Shown here piece by piece: positions 1 to 7,888 of a stretch of 33,334 nucleotides of DNA (positions are counted from its first letter, which is position 1; each line of letters begins with the position of its first letter). Location of the stretch: the NCBI GenBank assembly GCA_030041225.1, contig JASHOG010000041.1, positions 1 through 33,334 of the forward strand, read 5' to 3'. The notes under the pieces are model-generated. The model made no database searches and was not told where the DNA came from. It saw only the letters and a program-made list of their open reading frames with translations. This stretch comes from Vulcanimicrobiota bacterium (GTDB lineage: Bacteria > Vulcanimicrobiota > Vulcanimicrobiia > Vulcanimicrobiales > Vulcanimicrobiaceae). Position numbers and translations under genes: made by a program.

Positions 1-1
1 C

Positions 2-358
2 GGCTTGCCCTTTTGGACGCTGCCCGGCGGGGCACCGAAGGAAGGCGAGAGCTTGGACGCCGCGATCGTTCGCGAAGTGGCCGAGGAGACCGGTTGCAGC
101 ATCTCGCTCAAGGGCGTCGTCGGAGTAGGCTCCCTACGAACGGATCGCTGGACTCCCGCCAAGATCGAGATCTTCTTCACAGCAGAGACGACGTCACGGT
201 CTCTCCCGAGAACGCCCGCCGGCGAGAGCATCATTGACGTCCGATTCTTCAAACGCGAAGAGATCCCGGATCCGTTTCGCCCGTTGGAGGCGCTCGCGTT
301 TGCCACCAGTGTCCCATCAGTATCCCACGTCGAGCTCGAACTCGAGGATGAAGCATGA
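2..358 (+). CDS. Nudix hydrolase, 5' end cut by window edge
   Basis: This is the C-terminal part of a Nudix-family hydrolase, enzymes that cleave nucleoside diphosphates linked to another moiety using a divalent metal. The Nudix box is complete: it begins at the glycines of WTLPGG, has a Glu six residues after the second Gly, and ends in REVAEETG. The reading frame is open to the left edge, and the domain normally has some 30 residues before the LPGG motif, so the true start lies outside the window; the TTG at position 5 is not convincing. The substrate cannot be told. The stop codon overlaps the ATG of the next gene by four bases (ATGA), so the gene is probably co-transcribed with the hydrogenase-related operon, although a functional link is unproven. 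Confidence 0.85.
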   Translation, partial: GLPFWTLPGGAPKEGESLDAAIVREVAEETGCSISLKGVVGVGSLRTDRWTPAKIEIFFTAETTSRSLPRTPAGESIIDVRFFKREEIPDPFRPLEALAFATSVPSVSHVELELEDEA

Positions 359-2304
359 CGTGGTCACTGCCGGTGTTGGGAACAGCGCACTTCGTGCCGA
401 CTCCCTTTGGTGTCTTTTTTTCGAGCCTGGCGCTCATCGTCGCGGTGCCGACGGCTCTATACTCCATCGCATACCTCAGGCGTTACGCGCACGAGTATTC
501 CATCGGGTGGTTCGCCTTTGGTTACGTGTTGCTGCTCGTGGCCATCGTCGCCGTCTTCTGCGCGGCGGACGTCGTCTCGTTTATGATCGCCTGGGAAGTC
601 ATGACGCTTGCGTCGTGTGCGCTCGTCGCATTCGAATGGCGCGAGTCTCGGAAGGTACGCGCAGCGTTGCTCATGCTGGCGATGAGCGAGCTCGGCGCGC
701 TCGCCGCCCTCCTCGCTTTTCTCCTCGCCGCCTCTCCCACGCACAGCCTCGCCTTTTCAACGATTGCCGCGCATGCCGCGGCGCTCTCCTCGACGACGAG
801 AACGTGGATCGTTCTCCTCTCATTCTTCGGCTTCGGCGTGAAGGCGGGAATACTGCCCTTCAACGCGTGGCTGCCGCGCGCACACCCCGAGGCGCCGGCA
901 AACGTCTCGGCGTTGCTTTCGGGAATCATTCTCAACCTCGGCGTCTACGGGATGCTCCTCGTCAACCTCGTGCTCGTTCCCCAGGACGCGACGCTCTTCG
1001 GCATTCTCGCTGTTACCGTCGGCACCCTGAGCGCAATCACCGGTATTCTCTATGCGACGATCGACGACGATCTCAAGCGGATGCTCGCCTTCTCATCCAT
1101 TGAGAACATCGGCATCGTCGTTGCGGCTCTTGGTGCGGGTGCAACGTTTCTCTCGTTGCATCGGCTCGATCTGGCCGCGCTCGGTTTTGGTGCCGGCCTC
1201 TGGCACATGGGTAATCACTCGTTCTACAAGGCGCTGCTCTTTCTCGGCGCGGGCGCGGTCGACGCCGCAGCCGCGACACGCCGCATGAACCTTCTCGGTG
1301 GTCTCGCCAAGGCAATGCCGGTTACGGCGGCATGCTTCCTCATCGGCGCGCTTGCAATTGCCGCAATCCCTCCTCTGAACGGGTTCGCGAGCGAGTGGCT
1401 GACGCTCGAGACCTTGCTGCGTAGCGCGGAAGTCGGCCCCCTCGCGGTCAAGCTCGGTTTCGTTCTCGCCGGTGCCTTGCTCGCGCTTACCGCAGCACTC
1501 GCAGTCACGTGTTTTGTGAAATCCTACGCGATGACGTTCCTCGGCGCGCCACGCAGCGAGGCGGCACAAGAGGTTCGCCGCGAGCTCTCAGCAGCCGCGG
1601 GGATCGGCATGGCATTGCTGGCTGCCGCGTGCGTTCTCTCAGGCGTTTTTCCCGCGTACATGGTGCAGCTCGTCGGTTCGGCCTTACCTGGCGTGCTGCA
1701 CGGTCGGCTCGCTCAAGCGCTTCTCCCTCCATTCCTGTCCACACACAGCAACTTGCCGGCATCATTCCTGCGCGATTTCCATAGCCTTGGCGCAACGATT
1801 GGTGCGGGACTTATCCCGGGTCGCAGCCTCGTGCTGCTCCACCGCGGAGGCACCGCCAATCCTGTCGTCTTTGCCATGTCGTCGACGTACCTCGCATGCT
1901 TCTTGCTCGTGCTCCTCGTACTGATCTACGTCGCCGTTCGGCTCTTTGCACAGCGCCATGCAGTCCGCGAGCATGTGTGGGCGGGCGGTCTGCATCCGCT
2001 GCTGCCCGAAATGACCTACACCGCGACCGGCTTCTCCAACCCCGTCCGTGTCATCTTTCAGGCGGTCTTCAACCCACGCACCACGGAGAATACGCGCGAG
2101 GCGGTCCACGAGAACTTCCGTATCGCCATCACGCGGCGACGCGAGGAGGTCTTCGTAGCGGATCGGCTCGCAACCACGCCGCTCGCCGTTGCAACGCGCG
2201 CAACGGCCGGTTTTCTCGCCCGCATGCACCATGGGCGACTCGAAGGATACGTTCTCTACGCGCTCTGCGCGTTGCTCATCGCTCTGCTGGCAATCGTGCG
2301 ATAG
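355..2304 (+). CDS. HyfB-like antiporter subunit, copy 1 (NuoL/M/N family)
   Basis: This 649-residue polytopic membrane protein belongs to the Mrp-antiporter/NuoL-M-N family, closest in layout to HyfB/HycC of hydrogenase-4 and formate hydrogenlyase. It would form an ion-translocating unit of the membrane arm. Typical residues are present: a Glu in AWEVM (about residue 81), a Lys in [17 protein letters not shown] (about residue 163), then [14 protein letters not shown], and a later KALLFLGAG lysine. The C-terminal extension after the transporter domain contains [18 protein letters not shown], as in HyfB proteins. An in-frame TGA ends three bases before the ATG (349-351), so the start is fixed at 355. 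Compared with the second copy at 7885-9942, it lacks about 35 N-terminal residues, including the first hydrophobic helix. The two copies are highly similar over the rest. Confidence 0.9.
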   Translation: MTWSLPVLGTAHFVPTPFGVFFSSLALIVAVPTALYSIAYLRRYAHEYSIGWFAFGYVLLLVAIVAVFCAADVVSFMIAWEVMTLASCALVAFEWRESRKVRAALLMLAMSELGALAALLAFLLAASPTHSLAFSTIAAHAAALSSTTRTWIVLLSFFGFGVKAGILPFNAWLPRAHPEAPANVSALLSGIILNLGVYGMLLVNLVLVPQDATLFGILAVTVGTLSAITGILYATIDDDLKRMLAFSSIENIGIVVAALGAGATFLSLHRLDLAALGFGAGLWHMGNHSFYKALLFLGAGAVDAAAATRRMNLLGGLAKAMPVTAACFLIGALAIAAIPPLNGFASEWLTLETLLRSAEVGPLAVKLGFVLAGALLALTAALAVTCFVKSYAMTFLGAPRSEAAQEVRRELSAAAGIGMALLAAACVLSGVFPAYMVQLVGSALPGVLHGRLAQALLPPFLSTHSNLPASFLRDFHSLGATIGAGLIPGRSLVLLHRGGTANPVVFAMSSTYLACFLLVLLVLIYVAVRLFAQRHAVREHVWAGGLHPLLPEMTYTATGFSNPVRVIFQAVFNPRTTENTREAVHENFRIAITRRREEVFVADRLATTPLAVATRATAGFLARMHHGRLEGYVLYALCALLIALLAIVR

Positions 2305-2313
2305 GATACTACG

Positions 2314-2619
2314 ATGGACGACCTGGAACTCAAACGGCGAGTCTACGAGCTTCAAAAGCTCTACTCAGCGGAACATTTCGAGCTTCAGCGCGTGATGCGA
2401 GAGCTTGCAACGGAGCGCAGGCGCAACGCCGGAGCATACGCGGGCGTGGACATCCTGCTGCGGCGTGCGCGCGCACTGCAGGCGCGCATCGCCGAGCTCA
2501 AAGCGCGTCTGCGCAAGCATGAGGAGGTCGAAGACCTCGACAGCGACAGCGCCCCGATCGCGATCGGCGATGATGCGGCTGCCATCCTCGAGGGCGACCG
2601 GCGGGGGCTCGAAGAGTGA
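2314..2619 (+). CDS. Small coiled-coil protein inside the hyf-like operon
   Basis: This encodes a 101-residue soluble, charged protein that I do not recognise. Residues 1-70 are predicted by eye to be helical and coiled coil, with repeated Leu/Ala heptad-like spacing and many Arg, Glu and Lys. The last 30 residues are acidic (EEVEDLDSDSAP onward). There is no signal peptide, membrane segment or cysteine motif. It sits nine bases after hyfB copy 1, and its stop overlaps the GTG of hyfC by four bases, so it is translated as part of the complex operon. A GGA at 2304-2306, eight bases before the ATG, may serve as ribosome binding site. Standard hydrogenase-4 and formate hydrogenlyase operons have no such gene, so it may be a lineage-specific assembly factor or accessory subunit; that role is inference from position only. 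Confidence 0.75.
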   Translation: MDDLELKRRVYELQKLYSAEHFELQRVMRELATERRRNAGAYAGVDILLRRARALQARIAELKARLRKHEEVEDLDSDSAPIAIGDDAAAILEGDRRGLEE

Positions 2620-3572
2620 GCATCGCAACGACGTTCGGGCTCAATCTGCTCCAGCTCGCGTTCGTCGTCGGACTTGCGCCTCTCTTCAGCGGCATCGCCG
2701 GACGCTGGCGTGAGAACATCCAAGGGAAGCGCGGGCCCAGCATTTGGCAGCCGTACCGAGATCTGCGCAAGCTCTTTGCGAAGGAAGACCGTCGCTCGGA
2801 GTCTGCAACCTGGATCGCGCGCTTCGCGCCCTACGCGGTTTGCCTCTCGCCGATGCTCGTCACGTTGTTGATTCCGGTGCTGACGGATTTTCCGCTCTTC
2901 GGTGCCTTTGCGGGCGATATGCTCGCCGCCGGCTTCATTCTCGGTATCGGCGGATTTTTCTTGACGCTCGCCGCCGTCGACACCGGCGTCCCGTACGGCG
3001 CGATGGGCGCGAGCCGTACGCGCATGGTCGGATTTCTGGCGGAGCCCGTACTCATCGTCATCCTGTTTGCCGTTTCCTTCGTTGCGAACTCGACGATCCC
3101 GTACATCGTGCAGCAACAGTGGGTCCACCCGCCCGCGCACTTCTTCAGTCCCGCGCACGTGCTCGTGCTCGTCGCCTTCTTCATGCTCATCATCGCTGAA
3201 ACCGGGCGTCTTCCGGTCGACAATCCGCTCGGGCACTTCGAACTCGCGATGATCGAGGAGTCGCGGGTGCTCGACTTCTCCGGGCGCTCGTTCGCTCTGC
3301 TCAAATGGGGCAGTGCGATGAAGATGGTCGTGCTGGCCGTCGTTTTCGTGAACGTGCTCTTCGCGCCGTGGGGTTTGGCGACGACGCCGGTGCTCCAGGC
3401 GCTCGCCCAGGCGATCATCGCGGTTTTCATCAAGATCGTCGTGCTCCTCGCCGTCCTGGTGGTCGTCGAAACGTCGTTCTCGAAGCTGCGTCTCTTCCGG
3501 ATCGCCGAGTACCTCGGCGGCGCATTCGTCGTCGCCGTCACAGCGATGATCGCCGCGGTGCTCTCGCCATGA
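2616..3572 (+). CDS. HyfC/HycD/NuoH-like membrane subunit
   Basis: This 318-residue integral membrane protein is the NuoH-type subunit that links the hydrophilic module to the antiporter-like subunits. Family marks include an early RRGP-type loop (GKRGPSIWQPYRDLRKL), DTGVPYGAMGASR, and the acidic loop starting AETGRLPVDN (about residues 194-203) followed by FELAMIEESRVLDFSG, which matches the Glu-rich channel loop of NuoH. About eight transmembrane helices can be seen. Length agrees with E. coli HyfC and HycD (just over 300 residues). It starts with GTG, overlapping the preceding stop (GTGA), and ends in an ATGA overlap with hyfE. The conserved acidic residues are retained, so an ion-coupling function looks intact. 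Confidence 0.93.
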   Translation: MSIATTFGLNLLQLAFVVGLAPLFSGIAGRWRENIQGKRGPSIWQPYRDLRKLFAKEDRRSESATWIARFAPYAVCLSPMLVTLLIPVLTDFPLFGAFAGDMLAAGFILGIGGFFLTLAAVDTGVPYGAMGASRTRMVGFLAEPVLIVILFAVSFVANSTIPYIVQQQWVHPPAHFFSPAHVLVLVAFFMLIIAETGRLPVDNPLGHFELAMIEESRVLDFSGRSFALLKWGSAMKMVVLAVVFVNVLFAPWGLATTPVLQALAQAIIAVFIKIVVLLAVLVVVETSFSKLRLFRIAEYLGGAFVVAVTAMIAAVLSP

Positions 3573-4243
3573 ACGCTCAGGCTTTCATTCCGGAGATCAA
3601 TGCACTGATCTGCGGCTTCTTCGTTCTCAGCGCGTTCGCGATGGTTGTCGTTCGCCAGATCGGAGCGTGCCTTGGCGTTTTCATCGCCCAATCGCTGCTG
3701 CTCGCGCTCTCCGCATTCGTTCTCGGCGCCTCGCCGTTCTCGTGGCACCTCTATGCCGTCGGTATAGTGACGCTGCTGAGCAAGGTGATCGTGATTCCGT
3801 GGTTGCTGCGCCGGTTCGTTCCGGGCGAAATCTACACGCTGAGGGAGATCTCGCAGAGTATCGACGTGCCGACAGCTTTGCTGATCGCACTTGCCCTCGC
3901 CCTCGTTGGCTTCGTACTCGGCACGCGTCTCGTCACCGCGGCACCGTTGCTCGCAACGCAGAACGTGATCGTCGGCCTCGCGTCGCTGCTCATCGGCGCT
4001 CTCGTGCTCGCCGTCCGGCGCGAGGCCGTGCCGCAGATGCTCGGCATTCTCGCGATGGAGAACGCGGCCTTTCTGGCGGGAATTGCGATTGCGCCGGACT
4101 TTCCACTCATCGCCGAGCTCGCCATCGCCTTCGATGTGCCGCTCCTTGCTTTCATCGTCGCCATACTGACACGCGCCGTCTACCGTCGAGTCGGCTCCAC
4201 GGCGGTCGGGGAGCTCGCTGCGCTGCGGGAGCATCCGCAGTGA
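3569..4243 (+). CDS. HyfE-like membrane subunit (NuoK-like)
   Basis: This encodes a 224-residue hydrophobic protein with about six transmembrane segments, matching HyfE of hydrogenase-4, whose C-terminal half resembles NuoK. The family glutamate is seen in MLGILAMENAAF (Glu about residue 164), and an Asp follows in the last part (IAFDVPLLAF, about residue 189). The start chosen is the ATG in the ATGA overlap with the hyfC stop; longer in-frame starts upstream lie inside hyfC and are unlikely. The stop again overlaps the GTG of hyfF. HyfE occurs in hydrogenase-4-type and Ehr-type complexes but not in formate hydrogenlyase-1, which places the operon on the Hyf side of the family. Confidence 0.9.
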   Translation: MNAQAFIPEINALICGFFVLSAFAMVVVRQIGACLGVFIAQSLLLALSAFVLGASPFSWHLYAVGIVTLLSKVIVIPWLLRRFVPGEIYTLREISQSIDVPTALLIALALALVGFVLGTRLVTAAPLLATQNVIVGLASLLIGALVLAVRREAVPQMLGILAMENAAFLAGIAIAPDFPLIAELAIAFDVPLLAFIVAILTRAVYRRVGSTAVGELAALREHPQ

Positions 4244-5682
4244 TCCTTTTCGTTGCCGTCTTGCTTCCCGTTCTTGCCGCGCTCTGGTGCGCATTCCCGC
4301 GCAGCGAGCGTGGCGCACCGGTTGTGACCGCCTCGTTTATTGCAGCGTCGTTCCTCCTGACGATCTGGATCGCCGCCTGCACCGCTGCGAGGGGGCAGGT
4401 TGTCGCCGTCGGCGATTGGGTGCAAGTCGACGCATTTGCCGTTGTGCTCATGCTTGCAATCGCGACCGTCTCGTTCGGAGCGGCCGTCTATTCTACCGGA
4501 TACATCGCCCACTTGAATCCGCCGCCACAGCGCGTCCGCTTGTACTACGCGAACTTCTCGCTCTTCATCGTCTCGATGCTCGCGATTTCGGTCTGCGTCG
4601 AGCCGGGCCTGGCATGGATTGCCGTCGAGTTGACGACGTTGCTTTCGGTGCTGCTCGTGAGCTTTGCCGACACACCCGAAGCACTCGAAGCCGCGTGGAA
4701 ATATATGGTGATCACGCTCCTGGGTGCGACGGTCGCGGTTCTCGGCGTTCTCGTTCTGTTCTGGGCGCAGCACGCGGCCGGCGGAACGACGTTCACGTAC
4801 GCCGGGCTTGCGGCTGACGCACATCGCATGAACCCGGTGCTCGTGTCTGCGGCGTTCGCTTTGCTCCTCATCGGCTTCGGCGCGAAGATCGGGCTCTTCC
4901 CGATGCACACGTGGCTTCCCGACGCGCATAGCCAGGCGCCCGCACCTGTCTGCGCGATTCTCTCAGGCGTCGAGACGTCGGCTGTTCTGTACGTATTGAT
5001 TCGACTCGCAGCGACATTTCGCGCAATTCCCGCGGTCCACGCCGATCTCTGGTTCGCGATCTTCGGCGCCGCCTCGCTCGTCGCGGCAGCACTCCTCATC
5101 GTTCAGACGCACGACCTGAAGCGTCTCTTCGCCTTTTCAACGGTCGAGCATATGGGAATCATGCTCCTCGCAGCATCGATCACGACGGCGGCCGGGGGCA
5201 TCGGACTCGTCTGGCAGATGCTCTCACATGCGCTCGCCAAATCGCTCTGCTTCTTTGCGGCCGGCGGCGTTGCGCTCGTCGCTGGGACGACTGAGATCGC
5301 GAAGCTTCGCGGATTACAGGCCCGCGCGCCGCTGGTGGGCACCATGCTCTTGATCGGTGCGCTCGCGATTGCCGGAGCGCCGCCATTTGCAGTCTTTCTC
5401 AGCGAGCTCGCGATCGCACTTGCGGCGGTCTACGCGGGGCACGTCTGGATCGCGGTGGTACTGTTACTCTTCGTCGGGATCGCGTTTGCAGGCATGATGG
5501 GGAAGGTGACGAGCGTCGTACTCGGCCGCGAAGACGTGCATCGCGAAATTGGACGGCTTCCGCGATCGACCGCCGTCGTTTTGGTTTGCGCGGCCGTTCC
5601 CGTGCTCGTGCTCGGGTTTTGGATTCCAGGGGGCCTCGCGCACCTCTTCTCGACGGCAGCGACGGAGATGGTTGCGCCGTGA
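4240..5682 (+). CDS. HyfF-like antiporter subunit (NuoL/M/N family)
   Basis: This 480-residue membrane protein is the third Mrp-antiporter-like subunit of the operon. The proton-pathway Glu is in WIAVELTTLLS (Glu about residue 130), and the lysine of the broken helix is in GFGAKIGLFPMHTWLPDAHS (Lys about residue 216), followed by HDLKRLFAFSTVEHMG. It is somewhat shorter than E. coli HyfF and lacks the long C-terminal extension present in the two HyfB-like copies. The GTG start lies in a four-base overlap with the hyfE stop; in-frame ATG codons upstream would place the start deep inside hyfE. It ends in a GTGA overlap with hyfG. Its presence with two HyfB copies gives three candidate ion-pumping units in one complex. 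Confidence 0.92.
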   Translation: MILFVAVLLPVLAALWCAFPRSERGAPVVTASFIAASFLLTIWIAACTAARGQVVAVGDWVQVDAFAVVLMLAIATVSFGAAVYSTGYIAHLNPPPQRVRLYYANFSLFIVSMLAISVCVEPGLAWIAVELTTLLSVLLVSFADTPEALEAAWKYMVITLLGATVAVLGVLVLFWAQHAAGGTTFTYAGLAADAHRMNPVLVSAAFALLLIGFGAKIGLFPMHTWLPDAHSQAPAPVCAILSGVETSAVLYVLIRLAATFRAIPAVHADLWFAIFGAASLVAAALLIVQTHDLKRLFAFSTVEHMGIMLLAASITTAAGGIGLVWQMLSHALAKSLCFFAAGGVALVAGTTEIAKLRGLQARAPLVGTMLLIGALAIAGAPPFAVFLSELAIALAAVYAGHVWIAVVLLLFVGIAFAGMMGKVTSVVLGREDVHREIGRLPRSTAVVLVCAAVPVLVLGFWIPGGLAHLFSTAATEMVAP

Positions 5683-7172
5683 CGATACGCACGCTCGCAC
5701 CGGACCAGCTCGTCGCAGCGTGTAACGAGCTCCGCCTGGCGGGATGGCGCCTTGCTACGATCGCGGTTACCGATTCCGAGCTACCGGAGTTGCGCTACGT
5801 GTTCTGGAACACGAATGGTCCCGGATGGCAGCAGCTGCGCGTCGCACCGCCGTCGCCCATGCCGGAAGGAGTGCGGCGCATCCCAAGCCTCACGCCGACG
5901 ATCGTCGCGGCGGATTGGTTGGAACGCGAAATCGAAGATCTCTTTGCCATCGACTTCGAGGGGCATCCGCGGCTCGGAGATTTTGTGCTCCACGACAGCC
6001 GTTGGGAAGAAGGCGTCGGTCCGATGCGAGCCGGAGCGCGCACACAACAGGCGCTCGTCGAGCGAGCGTGGCGCCCTCGTCGTGTGTTACGCGACGAAGG
6101 GGCGTTCGTTATGCCGGTCGGTCCCGTCTACTCAGGCGAGGCCGAGTCCGCGCTCTTCCTTTTGGAGACCGTCGGCGAGGACGTCGTTCGCACCGTGCCG
6201 CGGCTCTTCTACAAGTACCGCGGCATTGAGAAGCTCGCGCAGCAACGCAGCGTCGATGACGCGTTGCTTCTGGTCGAGCGCGCGAACGGAACGTCCGCGT
6301 TCGCGCATGCCTGGACATACTGCATGGCGGCGGAAGAGATCCTGCAGCTTGCGGTTCCCGATCGCGCGTTGCGTCTCCGCACGATCTTCGCGGAAGTTGA
6401 ACGCATACGGCGTCACATCGCTGTGCTGCGCGCGATTGTCGATTCGACCGCGCTTTGGGTCCCGGCTGCGCGCTTGCTCGAGCTCGAAGAGCACCTCCTG
6501 CGCATGTGCGGCGATCTCACCGGGCACCGCTACCTCTTCGGCTTCACTGTCATAGGAGGCCTGCAGCGTGACGTGAACGACGAAGCGCTCACACGCGGCG
6601 TTGCACGGATGAAAGCAATTGTCGGGAGCGTTCGCTCGATCGTCGTGCAGCTCGAGCGCACATCGAGCTTTCTCGATCGCATTCAGCGCGTCGGCATTCT
6701 TTCGCCGGAGCGTGCCCATGAATTCGGCGTCGTCGGTCCCTTTGCTCGAGCAAGCCGCGTCGCGTACGACCTACGGCGCATACAACCCTACGGGGCATAC
6801 CAGGACGCGGCGTTTGAGCCGCCGACCGCATCCGAAGGAGACGGTTACGCTCGGCTGCGCGTCTTAGCAGAGGAGATTGCGATCTCGCTCTCGATCGTCG
6901 AACAGCTTGAGCGCGATCTGCGTCCGGGGCCGGTTCGCGTCGAGTGGACGCCGAGCGCCGGAGAGGCCTTGGCCTGGTGCGAAGCTCCCGCCGGGGCAAC
7001 CGTGCAACTGCTGCGTCTGAACGATGAAGGACGCTGCACGCTTTTGCGCTTCACGCCGCCGTCGTTTCGCAACTGGCAGAGCTTCCGCTGGGTTACCGAA
7101 GACTTCGCCTTTCAGGATTTCCCGATCATCTTGGCTACGTGCGGCCTCTCGGTCGCGGAGAACGATCGATGA
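5679..7172 (+). CDS. HyfG-like large subunit with all NiFe ligands lost (NuoC-NuoD fusion)
   Basis: This 497-residue protein has an N-terminal NuoC-like domain (about residues 1-125, signature EREIEDLFAIDFEGHPRL at 82-99) fused to a NuoD/hydrogenase large-subunit domain, as in HycE and HyfG. In active group 4 hydrogenases two CxxC motifs bind the NiFe site. Here the first aligns without gaps as ERANGTSAFAHA, giving Asn203 and Ser206. The C-terminal motif DPCxxCxxR aligns to GLSVAENDR, giving Ser491 and Glu494. The GPxHP motif, whose His serves the quinone site of complex I, reads GPVYS (Tyr151). So neither a NiFe hydrogenase site nor a standard complex I quinone site is supported. This is the pattern described for energy-converting hydrogenase-related (Ehr) complexes. 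No maturation genes are nearby. The GTG start overlaps the hyfF stop. Confidence 0.88.
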   Translation: MTIRTLAPDQLVAACNELRLAGWRLATIAVTDSELPELRYVFWNTNGPGWQQLRVAPPSPMPEGVRRIPSLTPTIVAADWLEREIEDLFAIDFEGHPRLGDFVLHDSRWEEGVGPMRAGARTQQALVERAWRPRRVLRDEGAFVMPVGPVYSGEAESALFLLETVGEDVVRTVPRLFYKYRGIEKLAQQRSVDDALLLVERANGTSAFAHAWTYCMAAEEILQLAVPDRALRLRTIFAEVERIRRHIAVLRAIVDSTALWVPAARLLELEEHLLRMCGDLTGHRYLFGFTVIGGLQRDVNDEALTRGVARMKAIVGSVRSIVVQLERTSSFLDRIQRVGILSPERAHEFGVVGPFARASRVAYDLRRIQPYGAYQDAAFEPPTASEGDGYARLRVLAEEIAISLSIVEQLERDLRPGPVRVEWTPSAGEALAWCEAPAGATVQLLRLNDEGRCTLLRFTPPSFRNWQSFRWVTEDFAFQDFPIILATCGLSVAENDR

Positions 7173-7888
7173 GCTGGTTCGTGCGCGGTATCCTCGGCGG
7201 CATTCACACGATGCGCCGCGCCGTTCGTGCGGAGAGCGCACCTGGAACGACGCCGGGACTGCCAACGAGCGTCTCTCCGGCGACTGCCGAGCAGCGCGCG
7301 CTCGAGGCGATATGCCCGACGAACGCGATCGTCGCGGAAGACGGCGGCGTCCGTGTGCGCGAGGAGCGCTGCGTGCACTGCATGCGTTGCAGCCCGGCCG
7401 TCACCGCAGCGTCGCTTCCGTGGCGCGACGACGTTGCATGGGTGCGCGGCGCGCGGCGGGAGATCGATGAGGCCGCGCTTCGCGGTGCCTTTCGCCGCTC
7501 GATTCACGTCCGCGTCGTCGACGCGGGGGATTGCGGCTCGTGCCTGAGCGAGCTGACGCACCTGAACGACCCGCTCTACAACATGCACCGGCTCGGTATC
7601 TTCGTGACGCCGACGCCGAGGCAGGCTGACGTTCTCGTCGTCGTCGGCCCAGTCACGGAGCAGATGCGCTCAGCGCTCCTCGAAGCGTACGATGCGATGC
7701 CGGAGCCGAAGCGCGTGCTCGCGATCGGGGCCTGCGCATCGAGCGGCGGTGTTTTCGGGCCGAGCTTCACTTCGGCTGCAGGAGCGGGCGACGTGGTTCC
7801 GGTCGACGCCGTGCTGCCCGGGTGTCCACCGCCGCCGCTCGCTATCCTCGATGCGCTGCTCGCGCTGACCGGCGACCGCACGCGATGA
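7169..7888 (+). CDS. Fused ferredoxin-HyfI/NuoB-like small subunit
   Basis: This 239-residue protein carries the electron relay of the complex. The N-terminal part (about residues 40-80) is a ferredoxin remnant with a CP cysteine (Cys49) and a CxxCxxC set (Cys68, 71, 74). Together these are enough for one 4Fe-4S cluster, whereas the separate HyfH/NuoI subunit carries two. The C-terminal part is the NuoB/HyfI domain with Cys122 and Cys125 (DAGDCGSC), Cys189 (GACASSGGVFG) and Cys219 (LPGCPPPP), so the proximal cluster site is intact. No separate hyfH gene exists in the operon; this fusion replaces it. The ATG overlaps the hyfG stop (ATGA), and the stop overlaps the ATG of hyfB copy 2. Clusters are kept although the partner's NiFe site is gone, so electron transfer probably still occurs. 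Confidence 0.88.
   Translation: MSWFVRGILGGIHTMRRAVRAESAPGTTPGLPTSVSPATAEQRALEAICPTNAIVAEDGGVRVREERCVHCMRCSPAVTAASLPWRDDVAWVRGARREIDEAALRGAFRRSIHVRVVDAGDCGSCLSELTHLNDPLYNMHRLGIFVTPTPRQADVLVVVGPVTEQMRSALLEAYDAMPEPKRVLAIGACASSGGVFGPSFTSAAGAGDVVPVDAVLPGCPPPPLAILDALLALTGDRTR

Noticed and set aside
2831-4318. 495-residue open frame antisense to hyfC and hyfE
   Set aside because: It is a GC-rich shadow frame, rich in Arg, Glu and His with no domain, and it lies opposite clear membrane subunits.
5679-7172. Functional NiFe hydrogenase large subunit
   Set aside because: Family and layout match, but all four metal-ligand cysteines are missing.
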